Below, one piece after another: positions 27,873 through 37,602 of a stretch of DNA of 64,000 nucleotides. How positions within the stretch are numbered: the stretch's first letter is position 1; each line of letters begins with the position of its first letter. The notes beneath the pieces are model-generated. The model did not search any database, was not told the DNA's origin, and worked only from the letters and a program-made list of their open reading frames with translations. This DNA is from Clostridium thailandense. Lineage in GTDB: Bacteria > Bacillota > Clostridia > Clostridiales > Clostridiaceae. The DNA is taken from NCBI RefSeq assembly GCF_019207025.1, contig NZ_JAEEGC010000037.1:1-64000 (forward strand). Reading direction: 5' to 3'. Position numbers and translations under genes: made by a program.

Positions 27873-27896
27873 AAAAAGACCCACTACAAAGTGGGT
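27873..27896 (-). terminator. Terminator of rnpB
   Basis: ACCCACT (27879-27885) and AGTGGGT (27890-27896) with a 4-nt loop, followed on the minus strand by CTTTTTG. It begins about eight bases after the rnpB 3' end. Confidence 0.85.
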
Positions 27897-27903
27897 ATAT
27901 AAC

Positions 27904-28252
27904 CTGCGACCAAACCTATAAGCCGAGTTCTGTATTTGACAATCATCTATCTAGGCCTATTGTTACCAATAGGCTCAAGCGATACTACCCGGAAGCGAAG
28001 CGGGCCACTCCTTAAACGCTTCCCTATTCGATCTTGCTCCAAGTGGGGTTTACATAGCCGCAAAGTCGCCAATGCGCTGGTGAGCTCTTACCTCGCCTTT
28101 CCACCCTTACCGAAACAAAGTTCCGGCGGTATATCTCTGTTGCACTTTCCTTCAGGTCACCCTGACTGGGGGTTATCCAGCACCCTGCCCTACGGAGCTC
28201 GGACTTTCCTCTCCTGTGTTACCACAGCAGCGATTGTCTGGCTTACTCGCAG
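27904..28252 (-). ncRNA. rnpB: RNase P RNA
   Basis: Catalytic RNA that removes 5' leaders of tRNA precursors. On the minus strand it has the universal GAGGAAAGTCCGAGCTC, CCGGAACTTTG, GGTAAGGGTGGAAAGG, the ACAGAGATATACCGCC-type segment and a 3' end near GGCTTATAGG. The terminal helix P1 pairs CTGCGA (28247-28252) with TCGCAG (27905-27910). The length of about 350 nt is normal. A 129-codon open frame on the opposite strand is an artefact of this conserved RNA. Confidence 0.97.
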
Positions 28253-28257
28253 ATATT

Positions 28258-28286
28258 ATATTATCACATATAATAATAAAATGCAA
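28258..28286 (-). promoter_or_regulatory. Promoter of rnpB
   Basis: TTGCAT (28281-28286) and TAATAT (28258-28263) with a 17-bp spacer; the RNA would start about seven bases downstream, at the P1 strand. Confidence 0.6.
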
Positions 28287-28336
28287 ATAGTATTTTACTG
28301 TAAAACATCATATTTCGTTCCTTAATAGAAAAATAA

Positions 28337-28486
28337 TTATTTCGCTTTTTTAAGCTCTGCTTCATTTTCAAATTCCAATTTAAGCTTTCTCAATATGTAG
28401 ATGCATGAGCCATTCTTTAATGTTTTTATGCCTTCTTTTATTATTTTATGATTTTCTTCAATCTCCAAAAGCATACTTAAACTCAT
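28337..28486 (-). CDS. Small protein, 49 residues, function unknown
   Basis: Begins MSLSMLLEIEENHKIIKEG and ends with a charged helix (LEFENEAELKKAK). GAGGAGG lies seven bases before the ATG, which strongly supports translation. Predicted mostly helical, with one cysteine and no membrane segment. It sits between the Nif3-like gene and rnpB on the same strand. No family is recognised. Confidence 0.6.
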   Translation of the reverse strand: MSLSMLLEIEENHKIIKEGIKTLKNGSCIYILRKLKLEFENEAELKKAK

Positions 28487-28595
28487 TCTTTTTCCTCCTC
28501 ATATTCTATAAAAATTTGATATCTTAATATATGTTTCTCTCACATTGATACTTAAATTTTATATTATTATAGTTAAAGAAATATTAAGCTAATGT

Positions 28596-28634
28596 TATAA
28601 AAAAATAGAAATAGGCGTACGCCTATTTCTATTT
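28596..28634 (-). terminator. Terminator of the trmK-Nif3 operon
   Basis: A perfect 14-bp stem (28603-28616 with 28621-28634) around GTAC; the whole 32-bp segment is palindromic. Seven T follow on the minus strand. It overlaps the Nif3-like stop region. Confidence 0.9.
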
Positions 28635-29444
28635 ATATTTATAAGGATTTTTATTCAATTCAGATATATGTACAGGGTTGTTGAATCCCATATCTTCTAG
28701 AGTGTTCTTCAGCCATTTTGCTAGAATTTTCATAGCAGGCCACTCAGTTCCAAAATGTCCAGCGTCAATAACAGGTATACCCTCCTCCAGTAAATCACTA
28801 ACATAATGGTAGGTTGTATCTCCTGTAATTATACAATCCGCTCCTAATCGTATAGCAGCATTAAAATATCCTTGACCACTGCCATTTATAACAGCCACCT
28901 TTTTAACCTTTTTTATATCATTTCCACTGTACCTAAGTAAAGGAATGCCTAAGCTTTGCTTAATTCTATCACACACATCAGATAACATTATTGGTTCTTC
29001 TAGTACAGCAATTCTTCCTATACCTGTACTAAAGTCATTATCTCTTCTAGCATCTGATAGTTCTATAGTTTTATAATTATTAAACCCTAATAGTTGCATA
29101 ATAATATCATTTATTCCACCTGCAACAGAATCTAAGTTAGTATGACTTGAATAAACATTTATTTCACTTTTTATAATTTCAATTATTTTCTTTCCTAATA
29201 ATGTATCAGTTGTTATATTATTGGGCTTTTTAAAAAGTAAAGGATGATGAGTGAGTATAAGATTACACTTCTTTCTCTTAGCTTCTTCTATGACATTTAA
29301 AGTACAATCTAAAGATATTAGTATTGATGTTACTTCACTGCTTTTGTCCCCAATCATAAGTCCTACATTGTCATAACTTTCTTTAAATCTTGCTGGTGCA
29401 TGTTCTTCCATTATTCTATCAATATCCATGATTTTTAAAGGCAT
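28629..29444 (-). CDS. Nif3-like dinuclear metal centre protein (GTP cyclohydrolase I type 2 family)
   Basis: 271 residues, the short form without the extra middle domain. Metal-site motifs typical of the Nif3/YqfO family: NLILTHHPLLFKKP (two histidines), YSSHTNLDSVAGG, DTTYHYV and, near the end, DAGHFGTEWPAMK. Some members were described as GTP cyclohydrolases, but the function is not settled. It overlaps trmK by 10 bp, the arrangement seen in most Firmicutes, with GAGGAG inside the trmK end. Confidence 0.88.
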   Translation of the reverse strand: MPLKIMDIDRIMEEHAPARFKESYDNVGLMIGDKSSEVTSILISLDCTLNVIEEAKRKKCNLILTHHPLLFKKPNNITTDTLLGKKIIEIIKSEINVYSSHTNLDSVAGGINDIIMQLLGFNNYKTIELSDARRDNDFSTGIGRIAVLEEPIMLSDVCDRIKQSLGIPLLRYSGNDIKKVKKVAVINGSGQGYFNAAIRLGADCIITGDTTYHYVSDLLEEGIPVIDAGHFGTEWPAMKILAKWLKNTLEDMGFNNPVHISELNKNPYKYK

Positions 29445-30124
29445 TCTAACATCTCCTCAAGCTTTTCAATTTTACTTTTTACTTCAAGCTTTCTATTTTT
29501 AGCACTCTCTGATTCTTCTGTTATATTTTCCAATATCTTTATATAACGCTCTATCTTCATCTCAATATATCTATTTGCAAGTGCATGTCTTTTTTCTATT
29601 AATGTTTTTCCAATCTCATAGTATATACTATCTATATCTTCTGTTTTTCTATCATAGCATATTTTAACAATCTCATAAAGTTTATTGTCTTCAATACATA
29701 ACTCTTCATCAATTATTTTATATCCTTTTGTATAAATGTATTCTCTTAATACTTCAGGATTTTGAACTGGTTGAAGTACTGCAAACTTTGCTTTTTTAAA
29801 TACGTCTATTCCATCTTCTATAATATCTCTTATTAAGTTTCCACCCATACCTGCAATAACTATTCCTTGTACTTCTTCGGACTTAATTGTAGTAAGTCCT
29901 CCCCCTAATCTACATTGAATTTTATTCTCCAAACCTTCAAGCTTAACATTAATTTTTGCCTTTTCTACGGGACCCTTATTTATATCTGAAGCTATAGCCT
30001 TACTGCATATATCATTTTTAACTAAATATATTGGTACATACCCATGATCCGTTCCTATATCTGCTACACATTCACATGAATCAACCATACTTGCAATTGT
30101 TTTAAGTCTTAAACTAATTTCCAT
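29435..30124 (-). CDS. trmK: tRNA (adenine-22-N1)-methyltransferase
   Basis: Methylates N1 of A22 in tRNA. About 229 residues: a SAM-dependent Rossmann domain with VADIGTDHGYVPIYLV (motif I) and GIVIAGMGGNLI (catalytic region), then a C-terminal helical coiled-coil part. The start at 30124 (MEISLRLKTIASMVD) is preferred because GGAG lies eight to nine bases upstream and relatives begin here; the ATG at 30139 has no such site. The order sigA-trmK-Nif3 is conserved in Firmicutes; here a PH-domain gene is inserted. Confidence 0.88.
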   Translation of the reverse strand: MEISLRLKTIASMVDSCECVADIGTDHGYVPIYLVKNDICSKAIASDINKGPVEKAKINVKLEGLENKIQCRLGGGLTTIKSEEVQGIVIAGMGGNLIRDIIEDGIDVFKKAKFAVLQPVQNPEVLREYIYTKGYKIIDEELCIEDNKLYEIVKICYDRKTEDIDSIYYEIGKTLIEKRHALANRYIEMKIERYIKILENITEESESAKNRKLEVKSKIEKLEEMLECL

Positions 30125-30150
30125 TAAATTATTCTCCATTTCAATGTAGT

Positions 30151-31038
30151 CTATCTAAAAGTTAATAATATTCTTATCTGCATGAAAAGAAACACAACAG
30201 ATAAAATTAATGGTACATACATAAATTTATAAGCTGATTTTCTATCGTATTTTGCACAAAAATAAGCCGCATAATACATACAAACTAAAATAGCCATATT
30301 AAGTATTCCATAAAACATGTGCTTAAATGCAAACTGCTTGGCCGTTCCAAATTTAACCGCCACAAATTGAGCATTAAAATTTAAAGGCATCATTCCTGGT
30401 AACTTGTTGTAAACATATAGTATTAGGGGTGTTACAGTTATGATGCTTACAATTACAGCAACAATAGAGAATGGAATAAAGAATTTTTTATCCTTATAGA
30501 GATTAACATTTTTGTTTATTTTATAACTCCAACTTAATTCATTTACACCTTTTTTATTTAGTTCCTCCTCAAATTCAGAGAACTTCTCTGGAGATAGTCC
30601 ATAATTTGTATCTTCTGTCTTTAAATATATTATATTTTTCATTGAAGTCACAAACATATAAGTGCTTCCTATTTTATCTATTATAGATCTTCCAATGGCA
30701 TAATTATTATTTCCATAACCTGATAACTTAACCCCTTTTATGTAGCCTTGAGATTTCTGATATCCTTGTATTGAATCCAAGGACAATCTGATCTTCTTAA
30801 GCCCCAAGGCGCTGTCAATATATAAATTTTCATTATCTATAGAATAATTTAAAGAGCAGCTGATGAGCATATAATAAAGTTGGTATATATTAAAAATGAC
30901 AATTGTTATCTTTAGCAATGTTGTAATTTCATAATAGCTAACAAGGTATAAAAGTATCGTTAGAAAAACATCATATGCAACAGTTATACCCAATATAGAA
31001 TATACACCTGAACCCTTAACTGATTTATATGTTTTCAC
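30151..31038 (-). CDS. PH-domain-containing membrane protein, function unknown
   Basis: About 295 residues with roughly five hydrophobic segments: two near the N-terminus (about 10-65), then a soluble bacterial-PH-like beta domain (about 70-175, with SIDNENLYIDSALGLKKIRL), then three near the C-terminus. GTG at 31038 is preferred: AAGGAAGGTG lies just upstream, whereas the ATG at 31056 directly follows a TATAAT box and would lie at the transcription start. It lies between sigA and trmK but may have its own promoter. Confidence 0.65.
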   Translation of the reverse strand: MKTYKSVKGSGVYSILGITVAYDVFLTILLYLVSYYEITTLLKITIVIFNIYQLYYMLISCSLNYSIDNENLYIDSALGLKKIRLSLDSIQGYQKSQGYIKGVKLSGYGNNNYAIGRSIIDKIGSTYMFVTSMKNIIYLKTEDTNYGLSPEKFSEFEEELNKKGVNELSWSYKINKNVNLYKDKKFFIPFSIVAVIVSIITVTPLILYVYNKLPGMMPLNFNAQFVAVKFGTAKQFAFKHMFYGILNMAILVCMYYAAYFCAKYDRKSAYKFMYVPLILSVVFLFMQIRILLTFR

Positions 31039-31104
31039 ACCATCACCTTCCTTCATATATTATACCATAATCACTATTTAATAATAAATCAATTTTTGTC
31101 CACA

Positions 31105-31130
31105 TAAGAAAAGCACCATAAACTGGTGCT
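31105..31130 (-). terminator. Terminator of sigA
   Basis: AGCACCA (31112-31118) and TGGTGCT (31124-31130) with a 5-nt loop; TTTTCTT follows on the minus strand. It starts at the sigA stop codon and separates sigA from the PH-domain gene. Confidence 0.85.
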
Positions 31131-31131
31131 T

Positions 31132-32196
31132 CTAATCTAGATAATCTTTTAATTTTTTACTTCTACTTGGATGTCTAAGCTTTCTTAAAGCTTTAGCTTC
31201 TATTTGTCTTATTCTTTCTCTAGTAACATTGAACTCTTTTCCTACTTCTTCCAATGTTCTGGCCCTTCCATCGTCTAACCCAAATCTTAATCTTAATACT
31301 TTTTCTTCTCTTGGTGTCAATGTATCTAGAACATTTATAAGTTGTTCTTTTAGCATAGTGAAGGCTGCTGCTTCAGCTGGAGCTGGAGCTTCGTCATCAG
31401 GAATGAAATCTCCTAGATGGCTATCTTCCTCTTCTCCTATTGGCGTCTCCAAAGATACAGGCTCTTGAGCAATTTTCATGATTTCTCTTACTTTATCTAC
31501 AGGCATCTCCATAATTTTGGCTACCTCTTCAGGTTGTGGCTCTCTTCCAAGCTCTTGAAGAAGCTGTCTTGACACTCTTATAAGTTTATTAATAGTCTCA
31601 ACCATATGAACAGGTATTCTTATTGTTCTTGCTTGATCTGCTATTGCTCTTGTTATTGCCTGTCTTATCCACCATGTAGCATAGGTACTAAACTTATATC
31701 CTTTCCTATAGTCAAACTTCTCTACTGCCTTTATAAGACCAAGATTTCCTTCTTGTATAAGATCTAGGAAAAGCATACCTCTACCTACATATCTTTTAGC
31801 TATACTTACAACAAGTCTTAGGTTCGCTTCCGCTAGCTTCTTTTTAGCACCTTGATCTCCATCTTCTATTTTTTGTGCTAAATTAATTTCTTCTTCTGAG
31901 GAAAGTAGCGGTACCTTTCCTATCTCTTTTAAATACATTCTGACAGGATCATCTATAGCAATTCCTTCTGGAATTGTTAAATCTAAGTCTTTTTCATCAA
32001 CTTCTACATCCTGCATATCTCCTATAACTTCAATTCCCATTGATTCAAGTACTTCATATATTTTTTCTATCTGTTCAGGACTTAAATCAACTTCATCTAA
32101 TTCATCCATTATTTCTTTATAAGTCAAAGTGCCATTTTTTTTACCTTTTTCAATTAGTTTTTTAACTATTTGCATCTTTGCACTTTTATCTTTCAT
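31132..32196 (-). CDS. sigA: RNA polymerase primary sigma factor SigA (RpoD)
   Basis: 354 residues. Region 1.2 [18 protein letters not shown], region 2 [19 protein letters not shown] and [17 protein letters not shown] (2.4), region 3 [14 protein letters not shown], and region 4.2 helix-turn-helix [21 protein letters not shown] long acidic region 1.1 as in enteric RpoD is absent, as usual for Firmicutes. The start is the ATG at 32196, with AAGGAGG seven bases upstream; the open frame extends eight codons further, overlapping dnaG. Confidence 0.96.
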   Translation of the reverse strand: MKDKSAKMQIVKKLIEKGKKNGTLTYKEIMDELDEVDLSPEQIEKIYEVLESMGIEVIGDMQDVEVDEKDLDLTIPEGIAIDDPVRMYLKEIGKVPLLSSEEEINLAQKIEDGDQGAKKKLAEANLRLVVSIAKRYVGRGMLFLDLIQEGNLGLIKAVEKFDYRKGYKFSTYATWWIRQAITRAIADQARTIRIPVHMVETINKLIRVSRQLLQELGREPQPEEVAKIMEMPVDKVREIMKIAQEPVSLETPIGEEEDSHLGDFIPDDEAPAPAEAAAFTMLKEQLINVLDTLTPREEKVLRLRFGLDDGRARTLEEVGKEFNVTRERIRQIEAKALRKLRHPSRSKKLKDYLD

Positions 32197-32216
32197 GTTT
32201 TTGCCTCCTTCAGCCA

Positions 32217-33986
32217 TCACTGTATCCCACCAATCTTTTTTTGTATTTCAATTAGTTCCTGTGCTAATTTTAATGATTCCTCAAGCCTTCCCTGTGATTC
32301 ATACTGCTTTATCCTATTCATAAGTTCTTTTTTTTCTTCTTCAAGTTTATATTTTTCAATTTTCTTTACAAAATCGCTTATCATATTAGTATAATCATAT
32401 TTCCCATATACTAAGTTAGTTTCTAAAATGTTTACCCATTCTTTAGAAGTATCTATATCATCACACTTTAATTCTATGCGTTTTTCCCTTTCCTTCTCAT
32501 CAAATTGAATGTTTTCAACAATATAAACAAATATCTTCTTATGACTATCCAATACTAAATTATCTTTTTCTATAATATTTATTGCATATTCAAATGCATT
32601 CTTATCCTTTAACATAAGCTTTAAGAGTCCTCTTTCTGCTTTTAAATATGCCGGTTCTAAATATAATTTTTGTCCAAAATTGTTATCTATATTCATATTT
32701 TCGGACTTATTTACATTTTTTTGAATTTCACTATTTATTATGTCATATAAAGCCTGATCTCTAATTTTTGTTTCTTCTGATAACCTCTTTATGTAGACCT
32801 CTTTTTCTAATGGATCTAATTCTTCAAGTACTTCCAATACCTTCTCTGCATATTTTATAACATTATCAGAATCATTTAAATTTATTCCATCTTTAAGTTT
32901 ATCCATTCTATAATCTATAAGTGATAAAGCTTCATCTATGAGTTTTAGAAAAGCCTCTCTTCCATTATTTCTTATGAATTCATCTGGGTCTTTACCCTGT
33001 GGGACCGTTAAAACTCTAACCTCTAACCCTACTTTTTTAAGTACTTCTAACCCTCTCAATGTAGCCATTTGTCCTGCACTATCTGCATCATATGAAATTA
33101 TGACTTTATCAGCATATCTTTTCATAAGCTTAGCTTGATTTAAAGTTAATGCTGTTCCAAGAGATGCTACAGCATTAGTTATGCCATACTGATGGAGAGA
33201 TATACAATCCATATAGCCTTCCACTACTATAAACATTCTCGAGTTATTATTCTTTATAGCAAAATTCAGTCCATATAGATTTATTCCTTTTTTAAATAAT
33301 AACGTTTCTGGGGAGTTTAGGTATTTAGGTTTAGAATCATCTAGAACTCTTCCACCAAAACCAATAACTTTACCGCTATAATTGAAAACAGGAAATATAA
33401 TTCTATTTCTAAATCTATCATAATATGAATTTTTTTGACTTTTTATTGTAAGTCCTGCCGTAGACATATCTAATTCAGTAAATCCTTTTGCTTTCAGATG
33501 CTTCAGCAATCCATCCCATTTATCAACAGAATATCCTAGTCCAAATCTTCTTATTGTAGTCTCTGTTATTCCCCTATTAATCAAATACCTTTTAGCATTT
33601 TCATTTTTCTGTAGACAATAAAAAAAATACCTAGCAGATTCTACGTTTATTTTATATAACTTTTCAAAATTATTTTTTTGGGTTTTATTTTCATCATCTA
33701 ACTCTAAATCTATATTTGCTCTATCAGCCAATAACTTTACAGCTTCTGGGAAAGTTAAATTCTTCGTTTTCATAACAAAGGTTATAACATTTCCAGCTTC
33801 TCCACATCCAAAACATTTATAGATTTGTTTATCCACCGAAACGCTAAAAGATGGTGTTTTTTCATGATGAAATGGACACAACCCTGAATAATTTCTTCCT
33901 GCTCTTTTTAATCTTACACTTTCTGATACAATGTCTACTATATCATTTTCTTCTTTTACCCTTTGAATGACATCTTCCGATATCAA
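32217..33986 (-). CDS. dnaG: DNA primase
   Basis: Makes RNA primers at the replication fork. 589 residues. N-terminal zinc-binding domain with C37, H40, C58 and C61 (LCPFHHEK and KCFGCGEAG), RNA-polymerase core with Toprim motifs VEGYMD and [12 protein letters not shown], and a C-terminal helicase-binding part. Translation starts at TTG (33986), with GGTGGGAG six bases upstream. The dgt-dnaG-sigA order is common in clostridia and forms a macromolecular-synthesis operon. Confidence 0.95.
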   Translation of the reverse strand: MISEDVIQRVKEENDIVDIVSESVRLKRAGRNYSGLCPFHHEKTPSFSVSVDKQIYKCFGCGEAGNVITFVMKTKNLTFPEAVKLLADRANIDLELDDENKTQKNNFEKLYKINVESARYFFYCLQKNENAKRYLINRGITETTIRRFGLGYSVDKWDGLLKHLKAKGFTELDMSTAGLTIKSQKNSYYDRFRNRIIFPVFNYSGKVIGFGGRVLDDSKPKYLNSPETLLFKKGINLYGLNFAIKNNNSRMFIVVEGYMDCISLHQYGITNAVASLGTALTLNQAKLMKRYADKVIISYDADSAGQMATLRGLEVLKKVGLEVRVLTVPQGKDPDEFIRNNGREAFLKLIDEALSLIDYRMDKLKDGINLNDSDNVIKYAEKVLEVLEELDPLEKEVYIKRLSEETKIRDQALYDIINSEIQKNVNKSENMNIDNNFGQKLYLEPAYLKAERGLLKLMLKDKNAFEYAINIIEKDNLVLDSHKKIFVYIVENIQFDEKEREKRIELKCDDIDTSKEWVNILETNLVYGKYDYTNMISDFVKKIEKYKLEEEKKELMNRIKQYESQGRLEESLKLAQELIEIQKKIGGIQ

Positions 33987-34230
33987 TAAATACTCCCACC
34001 TATCTAATTATTAATTTAATATACCCGGATTAACTATATTCGACATAAATTACAACATTCCTCCTAGTAATATCAAATATTTTTATTTTAATATATTATA
34101 TATATTCTTTATAGATATTAAATATCCTTCCAGAACAATATTATTGTTAAATTAATTTTAATATTACCATCAATTTAGCAATTTTTACTTGACTTTTGTT
34201 ATTTTACCCATTTAATACTAAAAATTATTC

Positions 34231-35259
34231 CTAATATACAACAATTTTAGGAACATATATACTGTTAAATAAAAGCAAACAATAGTCATCACTCATTCCA
34301 GCTATATAGTCTGCAACTCCTCTATATAAGCCTTCCTTTTCTACAATGCTCATATAAAATTTGGGCATCTCATTTGGGTTTTTCAGGAAATATTTAAAAA
34401 CCTGTTCTAATACAAATTTGGCTTTATCTCTTTCTGTTTTAAGTACAGGTCCTTTGTAAACTTTTTGAAACATAAAATCTCTAAGTTCTGATAAAGCCTT
34501 CCCCATTTCACTACTTAAAGAAACCCTACAAGTTCCTTTCTTTATATTTGCTATAGTAGTATATATGCAATCCTTAACTAATATATCAATCCTTCTGCCA
34601 TGACTCTTCCCTAGTATACTTATTAAATTTTGCGGTAAATCTTCTTCCATTAGTAAGCCTGCCCTTATTGAATCATCTATATCGTGATTTACGTAAGCTA
34701 TTTTATCGCTATACCTCACCACTTGCCCTTCCAATGTTGATGCTTCTAAATCAGAATTTGAAAAGCCACTATGATATAATATTCCATCTAATACTTCTTC
34801 AGTAAGATTCAATCCCATTCCCTGGCCTTCAATTTTCGTTAAGACTCGTACACTATTTTCATTATGCCTAAAACCTCCTGGTAAAAGTTTGTCCAAGACC
34901 TCTTCTCCATTATGAGCAAAAGCTACATGTCCAATGTCATGTCCTAAAGCAATTGCCTCTATCAAATCTTCGTTTAGCCCTATTCCTTTTCCTATGGTTT
35001 TAGCTATTTGAGATACCTCAAGCGTATGTGTAAGTCTTGTTCTGTAATGATCTCCCCATGTTTTTATGTATACTTGAGTTTTATGTTTAAGTCTTCTAAA
35101 TGACTTGCTATGTATGATCCGGTCTCTGTCGACCATAAACACAGTTCTTAATTCATCTTTATGCTCTTCTATTTTTCTTCCTTTAGAATTCGCAGAAAAT
35201 GTTGCCTCTGGTATTAGTATAAGTTCTTCATTTTTTTCTATCTTTTCTCTTAAAATCAT
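34231..35259 (-). CDS. dgt: dGTPase-family HD-domain triphosphohydrolase
   Basis: 342 residues. HD-domain metal ligands: H in [13 protein letters not shown] in [15 protein letters not shown], and D in [14 protein letters not shown]. The N-terminal [11 protein letters not shown] and THTLEV segments are typical of deoxyguanosinetriphosphate triphosphohydrolase-like proteins, which hydrolyse dNTPs to nucleoside and triphosphate. AAGGTGG precedes the ATG. It is upstream of dnaG with a 244-bp gap of AT-rich DNA in which I see no clear signal. Confidence 0.88.
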   Translation of the reverse strand: MILREKIEKNEELILIPEATFSANSKGRKIEEHKDELRTVFMVDRDRIIHSKSFRRLKHKTQVYIKTWGDHYRTRLTHTLEVSQIAKTIGKGIGLNEDLIEAIALGHDIGHVAFAHNGEEVLDKLLPGGFRHNENSVRVLTKIEGQGMGLNLTEEVLDGILYHSGFSNSDLEASTLEGQVVRYSDKIAYVNHDIDDSIRAGLLMEEDLPQNLISILGKSHGRRIDILVKDCIYTTIANIKKGTCRVSLSSEMGKALSELRDFMFQKVYKGPVLKTERDKAKFVLEQVFKYFLKNPNEMPKFYMSIVEKEGLYRGVADYIAGMSDDYCLLLFNSIYVPKIVVY

Positions 35260-35382
35260 AATAAACCACCTTATAACTTATTCTATATATATAACTAAAA
35301 CTCCTTTTTTTATTGAATATGTATATTGTAACGATTTTATTAATATTATTATAAAGAAATAGCTTTTTAAGGAGTGTTAATA

Positions 35383-36450
35383 ATGCCTTATGCGGCTAAA
35401 AAATATAGTTTAGATCTATTATCTGAAGAAAGTGTAAAAAAATACGTATTACCATATTATAATCTTCAAAATTCTGAAGTATCTAGAATTAAATTCAAAG
35501 ATACAGATAAACAAAGAGCAGTTTATAAGGTTACTGCTTTAAATAAAAATTATTGTCTTAAAAAGGTTTATTTTTCAAAGGAAGATCTACTTTTTGTTTA
35601 TTCAGCAATCGAATGGTTATATAGAAATAATATTAATACACCAAGAATACTTCCTACAAATACTAATGGCAGATTTATAACATATAATGATATGTTATTT
35701 ATACTTACCCCATGGATAGAAGGTACCAAATGTAATTATGACAATACTGATCACATTCTTAATTCAATAAGAAACCTAGCTTATATGCATAAATCAGGAA
35801 AAAGCTTTAAGCCTATAGAAGGCAGTACTATAAGAACTCACTTTGAAAATATTAGTACCTCTATAAGCAAGCATTTTCATCAACTTCTATCCTGTTCTAA
35901 TTTAGCATTTAAATATGGTGACAATTTTTCAAAGCTATTTCTACAAAACTTTAATATCAATTCACTATTAGCAGAAATAGCTTATCAGGTCTCATCTACA
36001 ATAGACAATGCTAATTTGACTAAATCATTATGCCATTTAGATTATGTAAATAAAAACATAATATTCGACGAAAATGGTGATGTATGGGTAATAGACTTTG
36101 ATAAGTGTAGCATCGATTATTCTACTCACGACATATCTTATTTTCTTAGAAGACTTTTAAGAAGAGAGAATACAATCTGGAACTTAGAACTTTCTTTAAA
36201 ATGTTTGAATTTATATGAGGAAGTATGTCCACTAAATTTAGATGAATACAAATATATACTTGCTTATTTAGCCTTTCCTCAAAAGTTTTGGAAAATTTCT
36301 AAAGACTATTATAACAATATAAAAAAATGCAATCACAACTCCTTCTTTTATTTGCTAAAAAAAGCAACAAATAAAGATACAGAACACTTAGAGTTTATCA
36401 TTAACTTTGGCAAATATATAGAGAATAAATTTAATACTAAAATAACTTAG
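35383..36450 (+). CDS. CotS-like spore coat protein, protein-kinase/aminoglycoside-phosphotransferase fold
   Basis: 355 residues. Kinase-like fold: the ATP-lobe lysine is probably in KNYCLKKVYF, the catalytic loop is LCHLDYVNKNIIF and the metal-binding segment is VWVIDFDKCSIDY. The layout and the C-terminal HDISYFLRRLLRR segment match the CotS/YutH/YsxE spore-coat family. Expected in the mother cell late in sporulation. The ATG at 35383 has AAGGAG nine bases upstream; the open frame starts at an earlier GTG inside that site. Divergent from dgt. Confidence 0.8.
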   Translation: MPYAAKKYSLDLLSEESVKKYVLPYYNLQNSEVSRIKFKDTDKQRAVYKVTALNKNYCLKKVYFSKEDLLFVYSAIEWLYRNNINTPRILPTNTNGRFITYNDMLFILTPWIEGTKCNYDNTDHILNSIRNLAYMHKSGKSFKPIEGSTIRTHFENISTSISKHFHQLLSCSNLAFKYGDNFSKLFLQNFNINSLLAEIAYQVSSTIDNANLTKSLCHLDYVNKNIIFDENGDVWVIDFDKCSIDYSTHDISYFLRRLLRRENTIWNLELSLKCLNLYEEVCPLNLDEYKYILAYLAFPQKFWKISKDYYNNIKKCNHNSFFYLLKKATNKDTEHLEFIINFGKYIENKFNTKIT

Positions 36451-36473
36451 GAAGCTGTCTTGAAGCTAAGTTA
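36443..36473. terminator. Hairpin at the end of the cotS-like gene
   Basis: TAACTTAG (36443-36450, including the stop codon) and CTAAGTTA (36466-36473) form an 8-bp stem. A T-rich segment follows on the plus strand and TTTT on the minus strand. Weak bidirectional terminator. Confidence 0.55.
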
Positions 36474-36612
36474 CTTTTATTGATCGTGGCTGAAAGCCAC
36501 TGTAATGATTGTCTTTTGCAATAAGATATCTAAACCAAGCACTTACCTCATATGCTGGAAGAATGTAAACATCTCCCTGCGTATGAGGTAAGCGTCTGCC
36601 TTGGATGTAACT
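36469..36612. other. Multi-helix intergenic element, possible structured RNA
   Basis: Unlike the surrounding AT-rich gaps, this segment holds at least four nested helices. AGTTAC (36469-36474) pairs with GTAACT (36607-36612) around three arms: GTGGCT/AGCCAC (36486-36500), ATTG/CAAT (36508-36522), and a long arm CCAAG (36535-36539) with CTTGG (36600-36604). The long arm contains a 14-bp helix 36542-36555 with 36579-36592 (one G-T pair). No open frame is present. I cannot match it to a known riboswitch or RNA class, and the strand is not certain. Confidence 0.5.
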
Positions 36613-36643
36613 GATCTATCTGCTCATCAGACTTACTAAACGT

Positions 36644-36677
36644 AAAAAAACTGCAGATGAATTATTTTTATCTGCAG
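36644..36677 (-). terminator. Terminator downstream of the SPOCS-domain gene
   Basis: CTGCAGAT (36651-36658) and ATCTGCAG (36670-36677) with an 11-nt loop, followed by seven T on the minus strand (36644-36650). Confidence 0.85.
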
Positions 36678-36761
36678 CCTTAAGAAAATTTTTAAAGGTA
36701 ATCTAATTTATATTATTTAAAATCAGTATTCAATTTTTATTTTTGACAATTCAAGATATTT

Positions 36762-37349
36762 TTAACAATAAATATGCTCACTTCTTGTAACTTTAAGTTC
36801 AATACCTATAATCATTTTTTCAAGAATTGAATTATAAGTTACTGCCCAACTTGGAGCTCCTACTGGTACAGAATTTGGATTTAGAAGTTCTTCTTTTTCA
36901 CCTTCTACAAAAGCGCTTAATATTTCAACATTATCAGTTTCTTTGATAGGCTCTGTTGCAACTACCTCAACGAAAGTAGCAAAGTCTACTCTTGTTGTGA
37001 AGTGATATAAAGGACCATTTACATCAGTTCCTGTAAAATCTGTTATTGTTTTATAGTTTATATTCTTATCAACATAACCATCAATGATTACTTTTCCAAA
37101 GAACTTATCACAAACTTTACGCCCATAATTATTCGTATTTAATGGTATTAATTTAAAATCTGTAATTACAACTATTTTATCAATATCTTCAATACGAAAA
37201 ACTGCAGGACTTGGTGGTGAAATTGTTAGTTCTCTAACTACGAATTCTTGTTTTTTCCCAAATCCAATAATTTTTGGAACTTGAATTAATTTTTTTGATT
37301 CACATTCAGGTTGATATTGAGGTGGAATTAGATTCGTCTTACATGACAT
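36762..37349 (-). CDS. SPOCS-domain (DUF3794-like) protein, probably spore coat related
   Basis: 195 residues. The middle part KVIIDGYVDKNINYKT followed by HFTTRVDFATFVEV has the strand pattern of the SPOCS domain found in SipL, SpoVID and related spore-envelope proteins. The N-terminus is cysteine-containing (MSCKTNLIPP). The ATG at 37349 is preferred; AGGAG lies about 11 bases upstream, and the open frame's GTG is inside that site. Single-gene unit with its own terminator, convergent with the cotS-like gene. No LysM domain is present. Confidence 0.6.
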   Translation of the reverse strand: MSCKTNLIPPQYQPECESKKLIQVPKIIGFGKKQEFVVRELTISPPSPAVFRIEDIDKIVVITDFKLIPLNTNNYGRKVCDKFFGKVIIDGYVDKNINYKTITDFTGTDVNGPLYHFTTRVDFATFVEVVATEPIKETDNVEILSAFVEGEKEELLNPNSVPVGAPSWAVTYNSILEKMIIGIELKVTRSEHIYC

Positions 37350-37506
37350 AATGCTTATCACTCCTAATAATTTTGTTCTTTTAATAGAAAAAAATTATTC
37401 TACCAATTATTTTCATTTTTTCTTTTGTTATAGTATATTATATTCTCTAATGTTTTTTTTGCTACTCATATTTCGCTTAATAAAATAGTTTATTAATTTT
37501 ATAAAT

Positions 37507-37566
37507 AAAAATAAGGTATTGCTTTTAAAATTAATAATTAGTTCTAAATCGCAATACCTTATTTTT
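37507..37566. terminator. Bidirectional terminator downstream of ppdK
   Basis: A perfect 16-bp inverted repeat (37507-37522 and 37551-37566, core AAGGTATTGC) with a 28-nt loop and T-rich tails on both strands. Confidence 0.8.
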
Positions 37567-37602
37567 TATAGTATATAGCTTTAAATGCCTATTATTCTTT
37601 TA

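Noticed and set aside
27936-28325. A 129-codon open frame on the plus strand
   Set aside because: It is antisense to the conserved RNase P RNA gene, and its base pattern is explained fully by that RNA.
36623-36630. CUGAUGAG on the minus strand, as in a hammerhead ribozyme core
   Set aside because: No GAAA segment or proper stem II and III follow; an isolated octamer is expected by chance.
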